Assembly (NCBI GenBank): GCA_030374735.1
Contig: JASCIV010000312.1
Location: forward strand, 1-24,831
Direction: 5' to 3'
Length of the DNA: 24,831 nt
DNA from: Gracilaria caudata
Taxonomy: Eukaryota; Rhodophyta; Florideophyceae; Gracilariales; Gracilariaceae
The position numbers and the translations under genes are program-made. The notes beneath the pieces are model-generated. The model saw only the letters and a program-made list of their open reading frames with translations, searched no databases and was not told where the DNA came from. Below, piece after piece: positions 9,022-19,300 of the stretch (the stretch's first letter is position 1; each line of letters opens with the position of its first letter).

Positions 9022-10174
9022 TGTTCGGCCACTGAGCACCGTCGCAGTTATGAGACCAGAAGGAGTTTTTCAACCTGATATGAACAGAAGATTTTCAACT
9101 TGATGAAGGGGAAGGACGATTGACTGCATTTAAGAAGACAATTTGGATGGGCTCTTGCTTTCCTCGTAGGAAAGCCAATGCTCGTGCAAACACAAGCAAT
9201 GATCAGCAGATTGATGATGTTAGGAGTTCGTGCGTCGCACCGCTGCCTTAAGGAACAACAATCACCGAATTCCAAACAGAAACCCAGACAGTTCTTCGAG
9301 CCTCTGAATTCAGTGAGGACTGCTCAAGGGTATTCTTTTACCTCTAACATTATTAGGGATATCCAATAGGATGATTGCAATTGCTGAAAACGTGCGATTG
9401 CTGCCCCATCTACACATCGATTCTAATGTCATCGTTGGCTTCTCCCAATTAGATGCCAAATATGTGTGAATGGAACATGCCATACAAGTAGCAGTAAAAG
9501 TGCTTTAGTTCACTACGTGGGCACCAATGCCAACTAGGATTCCCAGATGTTATCGGCATTTTATTCTCTTCGAATGAACATCCCCAAGAACAGCCTGCGC
9601 GCTCTTAGGGGACATGCTTTGCGCCCGTCTTGTTGTGTCGGCCTCCGATGCAAGTCGTCGAAATTTGTAAGAAGGGAAATGGATCTTGCGGCCCGGTCTA
9701 GCACGGAAACTGATCTCCGTGGCAGAGATGGGCAGTCATTTGAGCTTCTCGTAGGGCTCCTACAGAGCCCATATGCTCTAATCATATAATCTAGAAGTAA
9801 AAAAACTAGCTAGAATACCCCTAATAAAGAAGATCGAAGGAGTTCATGTACGCTTTTACAGAAGCAATAGTGCGCGAAATGTATTTCACTTTCGCTTTGT
9901 CCAATTATATACGGTCCTGGGATAAAATGGGAAGCTTGCCTCCTCGTCGTTTACCTTTGTCTTTTTTTGTCCAAGGATAAAGGCAAAAGACTCAGCATCA
10001 ATGATCTCCTCCAAAGATTACAGGACAACCATGAGCAAAATTTTGGAAGAAAGAAGAAGTAAACGGTAGGACCAAAATGAAGTCAACAAGAGGTGTTGTG
10101 AACCTCGGTCAACGCTTTGCTTTGGTGCTCAGATGGAGATCTATAGTGATTTTCGTGGGCCATATATGATATAT
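9022..10174. other. Gene-poor spacer upstream of the NB-ARC-WD40 gene
   Basis: This should hold the promoter of the NB-ARC-WD40 gene at its left end. Open frames are short (83 codons or fewer), lack domains and occur on both strands. I found no convincing TATA box close to the ATG at 9021. It ends at the hairpin repeat. Confidence 0.4.
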
Positions 10175-10393
10175 GGAGAAGAGGGGAAGAACCTTCAGTC
10201 TGCAGTACACAGGCGATATATCATATATTATATATTATATCGCCTGTGTACTGCAGACTGAAGGTTCTTCCCCTCTTCATATATTATATATTATATCGCC
10301 TGTGTACTGCAGACTGAAGGTTCTTCCCCTCTTCATATATTATATATTATATCGCCTGGGTACTGCAGACTGAAGGTTCTTCCCCTCTTCTCC
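10175..10393. repeat. Hairpin element with a tandemly triplicated 56-bp right arm
   Basis: 10178-10220 and 10236-10278 are perfect 43-bp inverted repeats around a 15-nt AT-only loop. The right half then occurs as three head-to-tail 56-bp units: 10223-10278, 10279-10334 and 10335-10390. The second is identical to the first and the third has one T-to-G change. Each unit is an AT-rich stretch followed by a unique part with GCCTG, CTGCAG and CTTCCCCTCTTC. No flanking target-site duplication is evident. It could be a MITE-like element whose arm was amplified by slippage. Confidence 0.95.
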
Positions 10394-10778
10394 CGGAATC
10401 CACATAAAATTTTGGGACAACCACGGAAGAAAAAAAACCTGAGCAGGGGAGCTCTTCCTTTCATGCCGAATATGGACAAAAAAAAAGAAGGGCGTTGACT
10501 GTGCTTCAAAAGCGTCTCCTTCGTGGTTGAGAATATTCATATGTTATCGTATACTTGTTCGAAATCTTTTAACCAGGCCGTTCTTCTGGGCAAGCTTCGG
10601 GGGAGAAAACGGCAAAACGTTCTGCACTGAATCCTAGAGCCAAGTCACTCCAAATCGGCATGCACATGTGCATCACGAGTTTACCGTCGACGTCAGCAAT
10701 TCCTGGGGGATCTGCGAAAGGGACATTCAGGATACCCAAAAGCACTAAGTGCTTCTGAAGTCTTTAGCTGTGTCATCA
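10394..10778. other. Intergenic, no gene seen
   Basis: AT-rich runs (oligo-A at 10428-10436 and 10479-10487) and short open frames only. I see no coding signal or repeat. Confidence 0.4.
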
Positions 10779-10841
10779 ATATGCGCATGACGTCGCTTCC
10801 TTCAACATGCCATGTTGAAGGAAAGGAAGTCATTCGCATAT
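10779..10841. repeat. 63-bp inverted repeat with a perfect 27-bp core palindrome
   Basis: 31-bp arms surround the single base at 10810. The inner 13 bp of each arm (10797-10809 and 10811-10823) pair perfectly; the outer 18 bp hold four mismatches. As RNA this would fold as one long stem with a tight loop. Confidence 0.85.
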
Positions 10842-10877
10842 AGAACTGGGAAAAATAACTAACGTACAGTATCTATA

Positions 10878-10971
10878 GACAATTGTTGGACGCATATTAC
10901 GACACAGCATCATACAGTACTTGGATGCATACTGTATATTCATGATTAATAGTATGGATCCAACAATTGTC
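10878..10971. repeat. 94-bp inverted-repeat element
   Basis: The 13-bp arms GACAATTGTTGGA (10878-10890) and its reverse complement (10959-10971) are perfect. Imperfect pairing continues inward (CGCATATTA against TAATAGTATGG). An inner 8-bp inverted repeat lies at 10912-10919 and 10930-10937. The layout is that of a small MITE or a foldback. Confidence 0.75.
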
Positions 10972-11145
10972 CGTACCTCAACGTGGTTTCCTTCTGTATG
11001 AAAGGCGAGCAAGAACCTTCATCGGTTTTTGTCAACGTCGTTGTACGCTCTTAAATTTACTTCATTCAGCCGCTCAAAGAAAGCAGCTCAGTGGATCGCA
11101 CTGCAGCAGGCAGCTACGAGAAACCTTTCAAGGAAACCGATGCTA

Positions 11146-11472
11146 CTAAAACGTGAGATCACTTGGCATACCGTCGCGATCCAACGGCCTCCCATACCTA
11201 CAAACGCCACCTTCACATCTGTTGGAAATACACATCCAGTCCTCCAGACAATCTTGTCCACTCGGTCGTTTCGGGAAGCACGTCAACATGGACTCCATGT
11301 TGTCAAACACACATTTCCCGCCCCAACATTTGTCAGTCAGACACACGCAACCCACCCCACACGTCTTGCATTCTGCCCCAGTTCCCCCACACAACGGAGG
11401 TGCGTCGGCGTTGATGAGACTAACGTTTGCCAGAAAAAGTGCCGTGAACACAAGTTGTGCCGTATAAGACAT
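11146..11472 (-). CDS. Small secreted cysteine-rich protein
   Basis: This 108-aa protein starts at ATG 11472. An N-terminal signal peptide (hydrophobic LVFTALFLANVSLI) has a likely cleavage site after NADA, near residue 24. The mature part has twelve cysteines in two clusters. The second (CFPKRPSGQDCLEDWMC followed by NRCEGGVC) resembles the C-x(n)-C-x3-C-x3-GxC spacing of small disulfide-knot modules. It is presumably extracellular, in the wall or matrix. I do not recognise a family, so no enzymatic or toxic role is claimed. A GTG-started frame extends upstream, but the ATG directly before the signal peptide is the natural start. It stands alone between hairpin repeats and a long spacer. Confidence 0.7.
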   Translation of the reverse strand: MSYTAQLVFTALFLANVSLINADAPPLCGGTGAECKTCGVGCVCLTDKCWGGKCVFDNMESMLTCFPKRPSGQDCLEDWMCISNRCEGGVCRYGRPLDRDGMPSDLTF

Positions 11473-13250
11473 GATTTGATCGTGCTTTCGAGCTCTTGAA
11501 TAAACAGATTTTTGTTCTCTTTGTTCGTGGAGATACGATGGTGCAGAGGTTGTTTCCGGTTGAAGGCAGTGCAAATGATGGACCGATACAAGACTTCACC
11601 CATCATAAATACGTTTGGGAACGAGTCCTGCCACTGTTTCCAAGCAGATTGGAGACTTGTTGCATCCTTTCATGATAAAACGACTGTCTCAAAGAGGGTT
11701 CCATTAGTTCGCTCAAATTCAAGCTGCTCAAACGACTTTGTGAATCCACTGAATTGAAACCCTGCTTTGATGTCTGATGACATGCAGCGCATACCGCTCA
11801 TTAGCTTTTCAAACATGGGTACCTATGAGGGTGTCTGGCTCCTCAATTGGGCGTTGAAGCCTCTTGCCGTCAGGGCTAGGGAGAAGGTTACTTCATGGCT
11901 TCTCCTAGTTGAATCACAGGTTAGACTTATTGCAGCTGTCATATTAGAAGTTGCTAGTGATTTTGAATGGGTTTATTGCAAACTCTTGAGTAACTTAGAG
12001 AAAGAGGTCATAAACATTTATATTCGTCACTCTTAAGTGAAAGTTTCTCGTGGTGAAGTTCGGCTCTTCTGCTCTGGGTATATAGGAACACGAAATACCC
12101 TACCTTTCATCAAAATATAAAGAATGGGGGCGTACAACCCGAGCACAGCAATGTTGCTACATCAAGGTGGCACTTGGTTAACGATCTCTGCTGTACTGTG
12201 GTTACAAGGGTAACGGCCTATAGCATACTTTCGCTGCTCTACCATGCTTTTTCTGGAATGAACTTTCTGGTAGGGATTTACCGAATTCCCCTTCGCCATG
12301 AGTTCATCGAAGTGCGCAAACTTCTCATGTTTTATATATGAATTGAAAGGGTTTGATGAGTACGATAATGCGCTTGGGCTGTGTCGCGCGAGTGAGCTGT
12401 CGATCTTCTTCGCAGAGAGAATGGTAGAAGAGTTTCAAGATCCTTCGTGGGTGTCAACAAAGCTTCTAGTCCTTTATGCAAAAGGCTTGTTGCATTCTCG
12501 TTATAGGCAGTTAGCAGTTAGGTTACTCTAGACGAATGACGAGTGTCTTCTTCCAATCACATCTTCAAGCCGACACCAAAGCGGTTCAAACGCCAAACTC
12601 GATCAAAAAAAGGGTGATAAGAGACCAGCGCATGTGTCGGGACACATGGTCCTTCTTCCGGGCTGGCATCTGCCCTTATTTTCATTGCCCCGAATCTCCA
12701 GAACCTGAATCACTGTATGCAAACTGCCGAAATTCGATGTGAGATTGGCCCTCTGGGCCGAACGATGTCCAACCGAACTCGACTTCTTTTTGGCCATGCT
12801 TTCCTTCTACAGATGCAGCAACCGGGGTAGAAAAACTTTTTGCTGCTAAAAGGCAATGCCAACGTTTTCGAGAGAACTTTAGAGAACGTTTATAGCATAG
12901 TATTGCATGCAATATAAGGGGCCATGCTTTGTGCTGAACAATATATCGCTGTTGATAGGTCATGAAGTGGGGGCTGAAAGAAAGAGAGACGTTTGTTTTA
13001 ATCCACAGAAATGGGGCAGCAACACCTTGGCGAAAGGGTATGTCGTATGCGATTTCCAACTGCATGGAAGTGATTCTTTCAGGCTGAACCATATTGCGAA
13101 AGTTTTCTTCAATCCTTTATCTTCGATTGCTTTCTGTTTACATATACTTGCTGCTCGTGGGACAAGAAAATTTGTTGTGGCATGAGGTTGTCCCTTCGTC
13201 TTCATATCTGTGTGAAGGACAATTTTCCACCTATACGTCTGGACGTTTGA
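11473..13250. other. Long gene-poor spacer with two weak open frames
   Basis: Two plus-strand ATG frames are the best candidates for small genes or exons: 11770-12036 (88 aa, amphipathic, with NWALKPLAVRAREKV) and 12298-12531 (77 aa, gccATGa start context). Neither has a domain, signal peptide or family I recognise. Around 12960-13090 one plus frame (KERETFVLIHRNGAATPW) reads like degraded coding sequence with stops on each side, so a fragment of an old gene or element is possible. Confidence 0.35.
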
Positions 13251-13258
13251 TATAAAAG
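13251..13258 (+). promoter_or_regulatory. TATA box of the secreted-peptide gene
   Basis: TATAAAAG lies 116 bp upstream of the ATG at 13374. This would place transcription initiation near 13280 and give a leader of about 90 nt. It is the clearest TATA element in the window. Confidence 0.6.
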
Positions 13259-13373
13259 AAAAGCCTGTAGCTCCATAGAAAGACGACCAGCAGAGACAAG
13301 GAGCTAGCGTTGTTCTTTCCCTGAGACACCAAGAAGCACATCGAGTCTCCCCATCTATTTTGACAAGCGCAAG

Positions 13374-13550
13374 ATGAAGTTCTCTCTCATGCTTCTCGTT
13401 TTCTACGTCTTGTTCTTTGCTCAGGCTTTCGCTCAATTTCCGGCGCAAATTCTTGACAAATTCCCAATACCGCTTCCCTCACCGATTTTCGGGGAAGATG
13501 GACTTTTGCAAGGTTTCCCTTTCAATCAGAAACCGTCACCGGTTGCTTAA
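13374..13550 (+). CDS. Small secreted proline-rich peptide precursor
   Basis: This 58-aa single-exon gene begins MKFSLMLLVFYVLFFAQAFA, a textbook signal peptide with likely cleavage before Gln21. It leaves a 38-aa mature peptide that has no cysteine and is rich in Pro and Phe (FPIPLPSPIF, then GFPFNQKPSPVA). Support comes from the signal peptide, the A at -3 (aagATGa), the well-placed TATA box and a clean stop codon. I do not recognise a family. An extracellular signalling, antimicrobial or wall-associated peptide are all possible. There is no dibasic processing site. The frame does not continue after the stop, although a spliced second exon cannot be excluded. Confidence 0.6.
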   Translation: MKFSLMLLVFYVLFFAQAFAQFPAQILDKFPIPLPSPIFGEDGLLQGFPFNQKPSPVA

Positions 13551-14035
13551 AGTTTCATTAGAACATCTTACTTAGATGTTGTTGTTGCTTCTCGATGACT
13601 GGCATACCCTTTAAGCCAGTTGTGTTCGCGCCCTGCTTTCACAACCTGGTGGTTCTGTTTGAAGCATTTAGGATTTTATCTAGTGGGATGTGTAGAAAAT
13701 TTTCCGGCGGTCTTATCCAATATCAGGGTTTGGCTGGGGTGCTTTATCTTTAAGCCGTGTTCGCCATTGTTTGTTTTCTCTTATTCATAAACTAGTGCTA
13801 CTCGTCAGCTTTTCATAGATCCTTATGGATCGCTACCAATCGTGTGGAATATTTGTATACAATATTACCGATGGTACCAAGGGTACCTCTTTTTTTTCTC
13901 TCTTGTGGACGGACCCCCAGAATTTCTGGGCTTCGAGTGAAATCTTTGATGCATGAAAAAGCAGCAAGCAAGAAGTGTGACGCAGGTACAGAAAGCATAT
14001 CTTTGCGCATTTTATGTACCATCGTATCTACATGA
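13551..14035. other. Intergenic, no gene seen
   Basis: This is the 3' flank of the peptide gene. A weak 19-nt hairpin lies at 13562-13580 (7-bp arms), and a short GGTACC palindrome pair around 13873-13887. I see no coding signal. Confidence 0.4.
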
Positions 14036-14620
14036 ACACTTGTGCGTGAAGTCGCCGGGTCACCCACGCCGACCCTGGTCGAAACCCAAACGCAAGCGCA
14101 GACGATCGGCTTGTGTGTGGTGAGCTCCGACACGCAGCACACGTTGTGCTCACTTCCCAAATCTGCACTCCTGTCAAGATCGCGCACATCTTCCAAGTCA
14201 TTCGTGCGTGTGTTTGGGTGCTCTTGTATCGCGCTGCTGCTCGTCGCGTAGCACTCCGTACCACCCTCTGCTTTCCCCGTTAGAAGCAAGCAGAGGGAAC
14301 GCTACCGTCGCGGGCGCGTCCCACTGCGGGCGCGTCCCACAGTGGAACGGCACCGTTGGGTTGTGCGACGCGCCCGTCGTGCGACCCGGAAACCCACTCC
14401 ACTCTCATCCACAATGACCGTCACGCACCTCACTGCGTCCGTTTGACCGATCAGAGCCTGTCCCACCACCTCTCCGCTCTGCGCGTCCCACAATCGGACG
14501 GTGCCGTCGCCCGACCCGGACACCACTCGACTCCCATCCGCATCTCATCTGCACTGTACGCCACACTCCACACATAATCTGTGTGGGCTTTGAGAACTCT
14601 CGTTTGTGCTCCCTGTCTGT
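14036..14620 (-). pseudogene. Decayed WD40 repeats (NB-ARC-WD40 relic)
   Basis: Reading the minus strand, KAHTDYVWSVAYSAD (near 14600-14555) shifts frame into a near-perfect blade (VSGSGDGTVRLWDAQSGEVV, about 14525-14466). QTDAVRCVTV follows, then another frameshift into SGSHDGRV. Fainter remains (VQIWEV, then a HTSRSSALAFGFRPG-like stretch) continue to about 14036. No single frame spans it and there is no start codon. It is a relic of a receptor like the one at 4933-9021, on the same strand; its boundaries are approximate. Confidence 0.7.
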
Positions 14621-15069
14621 CATCGTCGTCTATCGAAGGTGCTCTCCTGTTTTCATGCTCTTGTTTTGTTCTTTGTAATCGTCCACCACCTTCGCCTTTC
14701 TCTTTTCACCTGTTCGTCTTTGATCTATTCGGTACTGAGCTCGTGTGTTGGGAAGGAAAAGGTGTCGTAAGTGTGGTATGATGATTAACAAAGAACCGGT
14801 GTTGGACGGTATAATTTTCTGACTGGATCGCAAAAGTCGGTTGAATATATCGTACATCCTACTCCATTTTAGAACAGTGTGCCTAGAATGGTATGTGTCG
14901 CACTCTAACCTGACCAACATAGCGCTGTCGGCATAACAACACAAATATGGATGAGGAGAGCAGAATAACGGGGACGGGAGAGAGAATTTTGATTTGCAGA
15001 AGAGGTCATGCACACTGAAAGCTGACCTGCAATCTACAGTAGGTTTGAATGCTAACTCTTTGTTCTGGA
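14621..15069. other. Spacer between oppositely oriented WD40 relics
   Basis: Short overlapping frames only. A longer minus-strand frame (14630-15316) is antisense to the WD40 relic on its right and has no domain. I see nothing convincing. Confidence 0.35.
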
Positions 15070-15609
15070 AGTGGCAAAAATGAGATTGAGTACGTTGCGG
15101 TGAACCGTGATGGGAGTTGTGTCGTGTTCTGATCGGAGGACGCGCCGGTGCGAGTGTGGGAGGCGCGGAGCGGCGAGGCGGTGGGTGAGTCTCCACGGTC
15201 ACATTGACCTTGTGAGGTGCGTTACAATAGTACGGACGGATCGTGTAGTGTATCAGGGTCGGAGGACGGGGCGGTGCGAGTTCGGGACGCGCACAGCCTT
15301 CAAGCAGTCGGAGCACCGCTTCGGCAAAACTAGAAGGCTTGTTGTATTCGAACGAACAGACGTATCAGAAGATTGCAATGGTTCAGAAAGATTGTTTGGG
15401 AGCGAGGCAGAGAATGTGTGCTCACATCAGGTGTTTTATGTTGTCAAAGCCCCATTGACGCTCTCGTTCTCTCGTTGTCGTCGCCAAGTGGCCGGACTTT
15501 GGTCCGCATGGTCGCGTGCGACGAATATGACAAAGAATCGTGCTGGCTACGTGCGAAGAAGTTGTGGAGAAGTGCAGTGACTGGTAGTGGACGAGATACA
15601 TGAGTCCTT
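15070..15609 (+). pseudogene. Decayed WD40 repeats and C-terminal tail, relic copy 1
   Basis: Translation gives a blade (EYVAVNRDGSCVVF) interrupted by an in-frame TGA, then SEDAPVRVWEARSGEAVGES. After frameshifts come HGHIDLVRCVTIV and, in a further frame, SGSEDGAVRVRDAH ending in a stop. Past this, RECVLTSGVLCC and IDALVLSLSSPSG resemble the tail ECVLTSEDAAW and NALTLFWPSPSEG of the next copy. It is a truncated and broken 3' portion of an NB-ARC-WD40 gene. Confidence 0.75.
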
Positions 15610-15641
15610 GCCAAGTAGACAGTAAAAGTGACCTTGATTAA

Positions 15642-16130
15642 GTGTGTCCGCCTCTCCGCGGCCACACTGAAGGAGTAATATGCATTGCAGTGAGTCCAGA
15701 CGGGTCGCGTATTGTGTCGGGGTCTGCGGACAACACTGTGCGAGTTTCGGATGGGAGGAGCGGTACGGCAGTAGGTGAGCCTCTCTGCGGTCACACTAGG
15801 GGTGTGAAGTGCGTTGCCGTGAACGGGGACGGGTCACGTGTATTGTCAGAAGGATTGTGGGGTTTGAAGAGGTTATGGGATGCTCGCAGCTGGGAGTGTG
15901 TGCTCACGTCAGAGGACGCGGCTTGGGATTCCACCTTTAACGCTCTCACTCTATTCTGGCCGTCGCCGTCCGAAGGGAGATTCGGAGATTGGAATCGGCT
16001 GGTGATTACCGAAGACGAGGATGGAAAAAATTTGTTGCTGGCTCCATGCAAAGTACCTGTCAGGAACTTGGAGAAGGGAGACCGATACTGGCCGGGGCAA
16101 CTGTTTACATCTTGCAAAATAGCATGGTAA
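15642..16130 (+). pseudogene. Truncated WD40 3' portion with intact tail, relic copy 2
   Basis: This is an open 162-codon frame without an ATG at its start (a GTG begins the open stretch). It codes one full WD40 blade (GHTEGVICIAVSPDGSRIVS), a degenerate second blade (VLSEGLWGLKRLWDA) and a complete C-terminal tail ending LFTSCKIAW. That tail parallels the intact receptor (ECMMTSNDTEW to FSSCRIVR). The P-loop, the NB-ARC domain and nearly all blades are absent. It is best read as a 5'-truncated duplicate; because it is still open, it is younger than copy 1 or retained by chance. Confidence 0.75.
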
Positions 16131-16318
16131 AGACATTGGGCACGCCATGAACTCCACAGTTCCAAGAATTTTAATCTTCTTTAAGTTTGGACACTCCTCC
16201 CAAAACATTGAAAGCTCATACTCCAGGGCTCAAGAGAGAGAGAACAGAACTACTATCGCCTTCTTTCTGAACACATCTTTGGAAGTACGACATCCGCTAC
16301 GAGGTCAATGCTGTAGTG

Positions 16319-19300
16319 TCATACCACGGGCGGCCCAAGCAGCGCAAACGCCGCCCATGTGTACCAGTCCGTGGGGTCGATATCAACGTTGCGTATCCCG
16401 TGCTCGTCGAAGCGCGCAGTAACTTGCTCAAAAAGCTCCTCTCCCTGCAAGTCACGAAGCCATTTCTGCGCCGTCCACAATCGACTCGCCAACGTCTTCA
16501 AAAAGGATTGCCCACGTTCACCGCGTGCATCGTACAATCGAGATATCACAGCGACAGCAGCGAGCTCATCGACAGCCCATGGCGCACAGAGCACGTTTCT
16601 GGCGCCGGCCACGAGCATCGCACTGCTGACGCTCAGGTTCTCGTCGTTGGATGACAGCACGTTGACCGCCGACCCGGAGCACGCTACCACGCTCGCTAGC
16701 TCGCATCGATCGAGCCGCATTGTCCACACGTCCGTCATTCCCAGCAGCGCTTGTTCTCGGGAGGCGTCTCCGAACAGCAGCCCGGACTCACTTAGCACCG
16801 TGCTGCTGTTCAGAGAGATCTCGTTTGCGTTCAGGCCGTTCGCAAACTTTCCATGGCACGTTAAGTGCAGAATGTGGCATTCCTTCACCTCGTCGCACTG
16901 CTTGATGTTTTGTCGTGGTGGGTAGGGGTTGCTCACATGCGTGTGCGTGTTCACCACGTTGCTGTTTCCGAACGTTTCGATTACCTTGTTGTGCTGTTCA
17001 CGCAATGGCAACGTGGGGCATGTTGACGATACAACTTGAAACGACTCGTGGCTTGTGGTTGCTTCTGTTCTTTGATCGATGCGCACTGCGATAGTCAAGC
17101 TTGGATTCAACCAGACTTCCCCGTTGAAAGCTTCCCCAAGACAGCTGTTCAGAACTCCGTTTCCATCGACGTCCATCGGTACTGCACTGAACGGTACCTT
17201 GCTCAAGTACCGTTGCGGAACCACAACAAGCCGTTTTGTTTGCCTCGTGGCGCCCGCCACCCCCAAACGATCCCTCAAAATGTCCGACACAAACATCCCG
17301 AACGACCTCAGGAACGATCTTTCGCTGTTTCTTCGCTCTTCTGTCATGTTTTGCATGCCAGTGAACAATCGCAACTGTTCTTCAAGTGAAATAGCTTGCA
17401 ATTCTGCCCCAGCGATGTGAAACTTAACCTCATTATCATGTATGGAGAACGCTTGCAATCTTGTAGAGTAATCTCCATGTCTCAGCTTTTCGTACACTTG
17501 TGTATGTGCGAATACAATCGCAATAGCTTCCTTCCTCTGTAAGAACTCTTTCATGTGCTGTACGGAAACTTCGTTCAACCCAGACAGTGCCTGTGATGTT
17601 CCAGAGTATCGGTTAACGATATCATCTACCACCTGCTTCTGTCTTTGGAATTCTGAAAGAACTTCCGTTCTACGTTCCCCCTGACCAGCCGCCATGTCTA
17701 ACTCGTAGTTGAGCCTTCGAAGTGTGGTTCTTGCTTCCTCATATCGTTCTCGTTCATCGTCCGGCATATTTCTTGCAACATCGAAAACATCAGAAAGCAT
17801 ACCTTGCAGAACAAACGCCTTACCATGGTCAAAAACACTCAGTGCTTTCTCATAGTCACTCATGTGTATGTACAGTGACACCAATATATTTCGAAGCACT
17901 GAGTACTCCTGATCGAGTGTCCCTACGAACAAGATGCCTGCTTCAATAAGCGATTTAAAGTAATCCAAGGCGTTCACCGCTCTTTGCAGCTGCTCGATGG
18001 ATGAAGATATGTCCTCTGATTGAATAGTCAGAATGGCCATCTGCGTTCGTGCTTTCAACCACATCTCTGGGCTTGACTCGTTAAGCACTTCCAACGCCGA
18101 ATTGATGTATCCCTTTGCTTCCTGGATATTTGAAACGCGATCACCTTCGATTCGAATCCTATACGCATAAGCAAGTGGCAGTAATGTTGTTGCCCAAACA
18201 TAAGGTGAAGTTTCGCGAGTTGTAATCGCAAGCGATTTCTTATAGCACATGATAGCGTCTTCCAAATTCTGTTTCTCATTGCCATCTTTGCTGGCCACCA
18301 AAGCCATACCGGTGTTGACTTGCACTTTGGACCAGTCCAGCGGAGCATCCGTCTCAGTCCACACCTCTAATGCGTTTCGGAAACACTTGAGTGCTTTCCT
18401 CACGTTTTCTTGTTTGTTACTCATATCGCTTAGAAGGTGCAGTGCTTGTCCGAGACTTGCATTCGTTCGAGCCCAATTTCGTGGTGCTACTCCTCGTGTC
18501 CAGACTTCCAGCGCCCGACGATGATACTTGATTCCATCCTCCAAATTCTGAAGCCTATTTCCTGCAACACGCATGATGTATGAGTTTCCGAGCCCTGCCT
18601 GTGCCGATGCCCAATCCAAAGGATCTCTTTCCCGCTTCCATACTTTGAGAGCGTTCTTGTAGCATTTAATGGATTCTTCCACACTCTGCAATTTGTCAGT
18701 TGCAACCTGAGCCCTGATGGCATTACCAAGGTTCAAGTTGATTGAAGCCCAGAGGTTGGGCGTGCCTTCTGGAGATGACTCCTCTAGTGCGTTCCTGTGA
18801 CAAAGAACAGCTTTGTTTATATTATCACGCTTGTCACCATCTTGGCATTTCTTGAACAAAATACCAAGGTGGCAGTGAATCTGAGCCCACCTTTGAGGAT
18901 AATTCTGTCTCGTGCACACCGTCAGTGCCTTTTTGTAATACGTTATCGCTTCTTTGTCATTGTTCAATGATCGGTGAACATCGCCGAGGTTGATGTGTAT
19001 GATCGCCTGTGAATGATGATCGTTTTGGTGAATTATGTCCAAAGCGCTCTGGTAGCAAGCGATAGCGCGGTTCAAGTTGCTTATCTCGTGATCTGCAATG
19101 TAATGTGCGAGAAATATGCCAAGGTTTAACGGAATCTCCGACCAGTCACGACGGGTGGATGGCGGTATTTGTCGAATCGAAGCAGGTATTTCGTGTTGAA
19201 TGATTTCCCAGGCTGTTTCCATGTGAGAGAGCCCTTTTTCCTGGTTTTGACGGAAGTGCTGATTACGAGATTGAAAGAACAGGACGCCTAGTTTGTTGTG

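Noticed and set aside
10223..10390. Regular repeats considered as a CRISPR-like array
   Set aside because: The three 56-bp units are directly abutting, with no spacers, and are one arm of a hairpin in a eukaryotic genome.
11029..11499. 156-codon plus-strand frame
   Set aside because: It lies antisense to the signal-peptide-bearing Cys-rich gene and has no coding features of its own.
12960..13448. 162-codon minus-strand frame
   Set aside because: It is antisense to the TATA box and signal peptide of the secreted-peptide gene; no domain and no ATG-based support were found.
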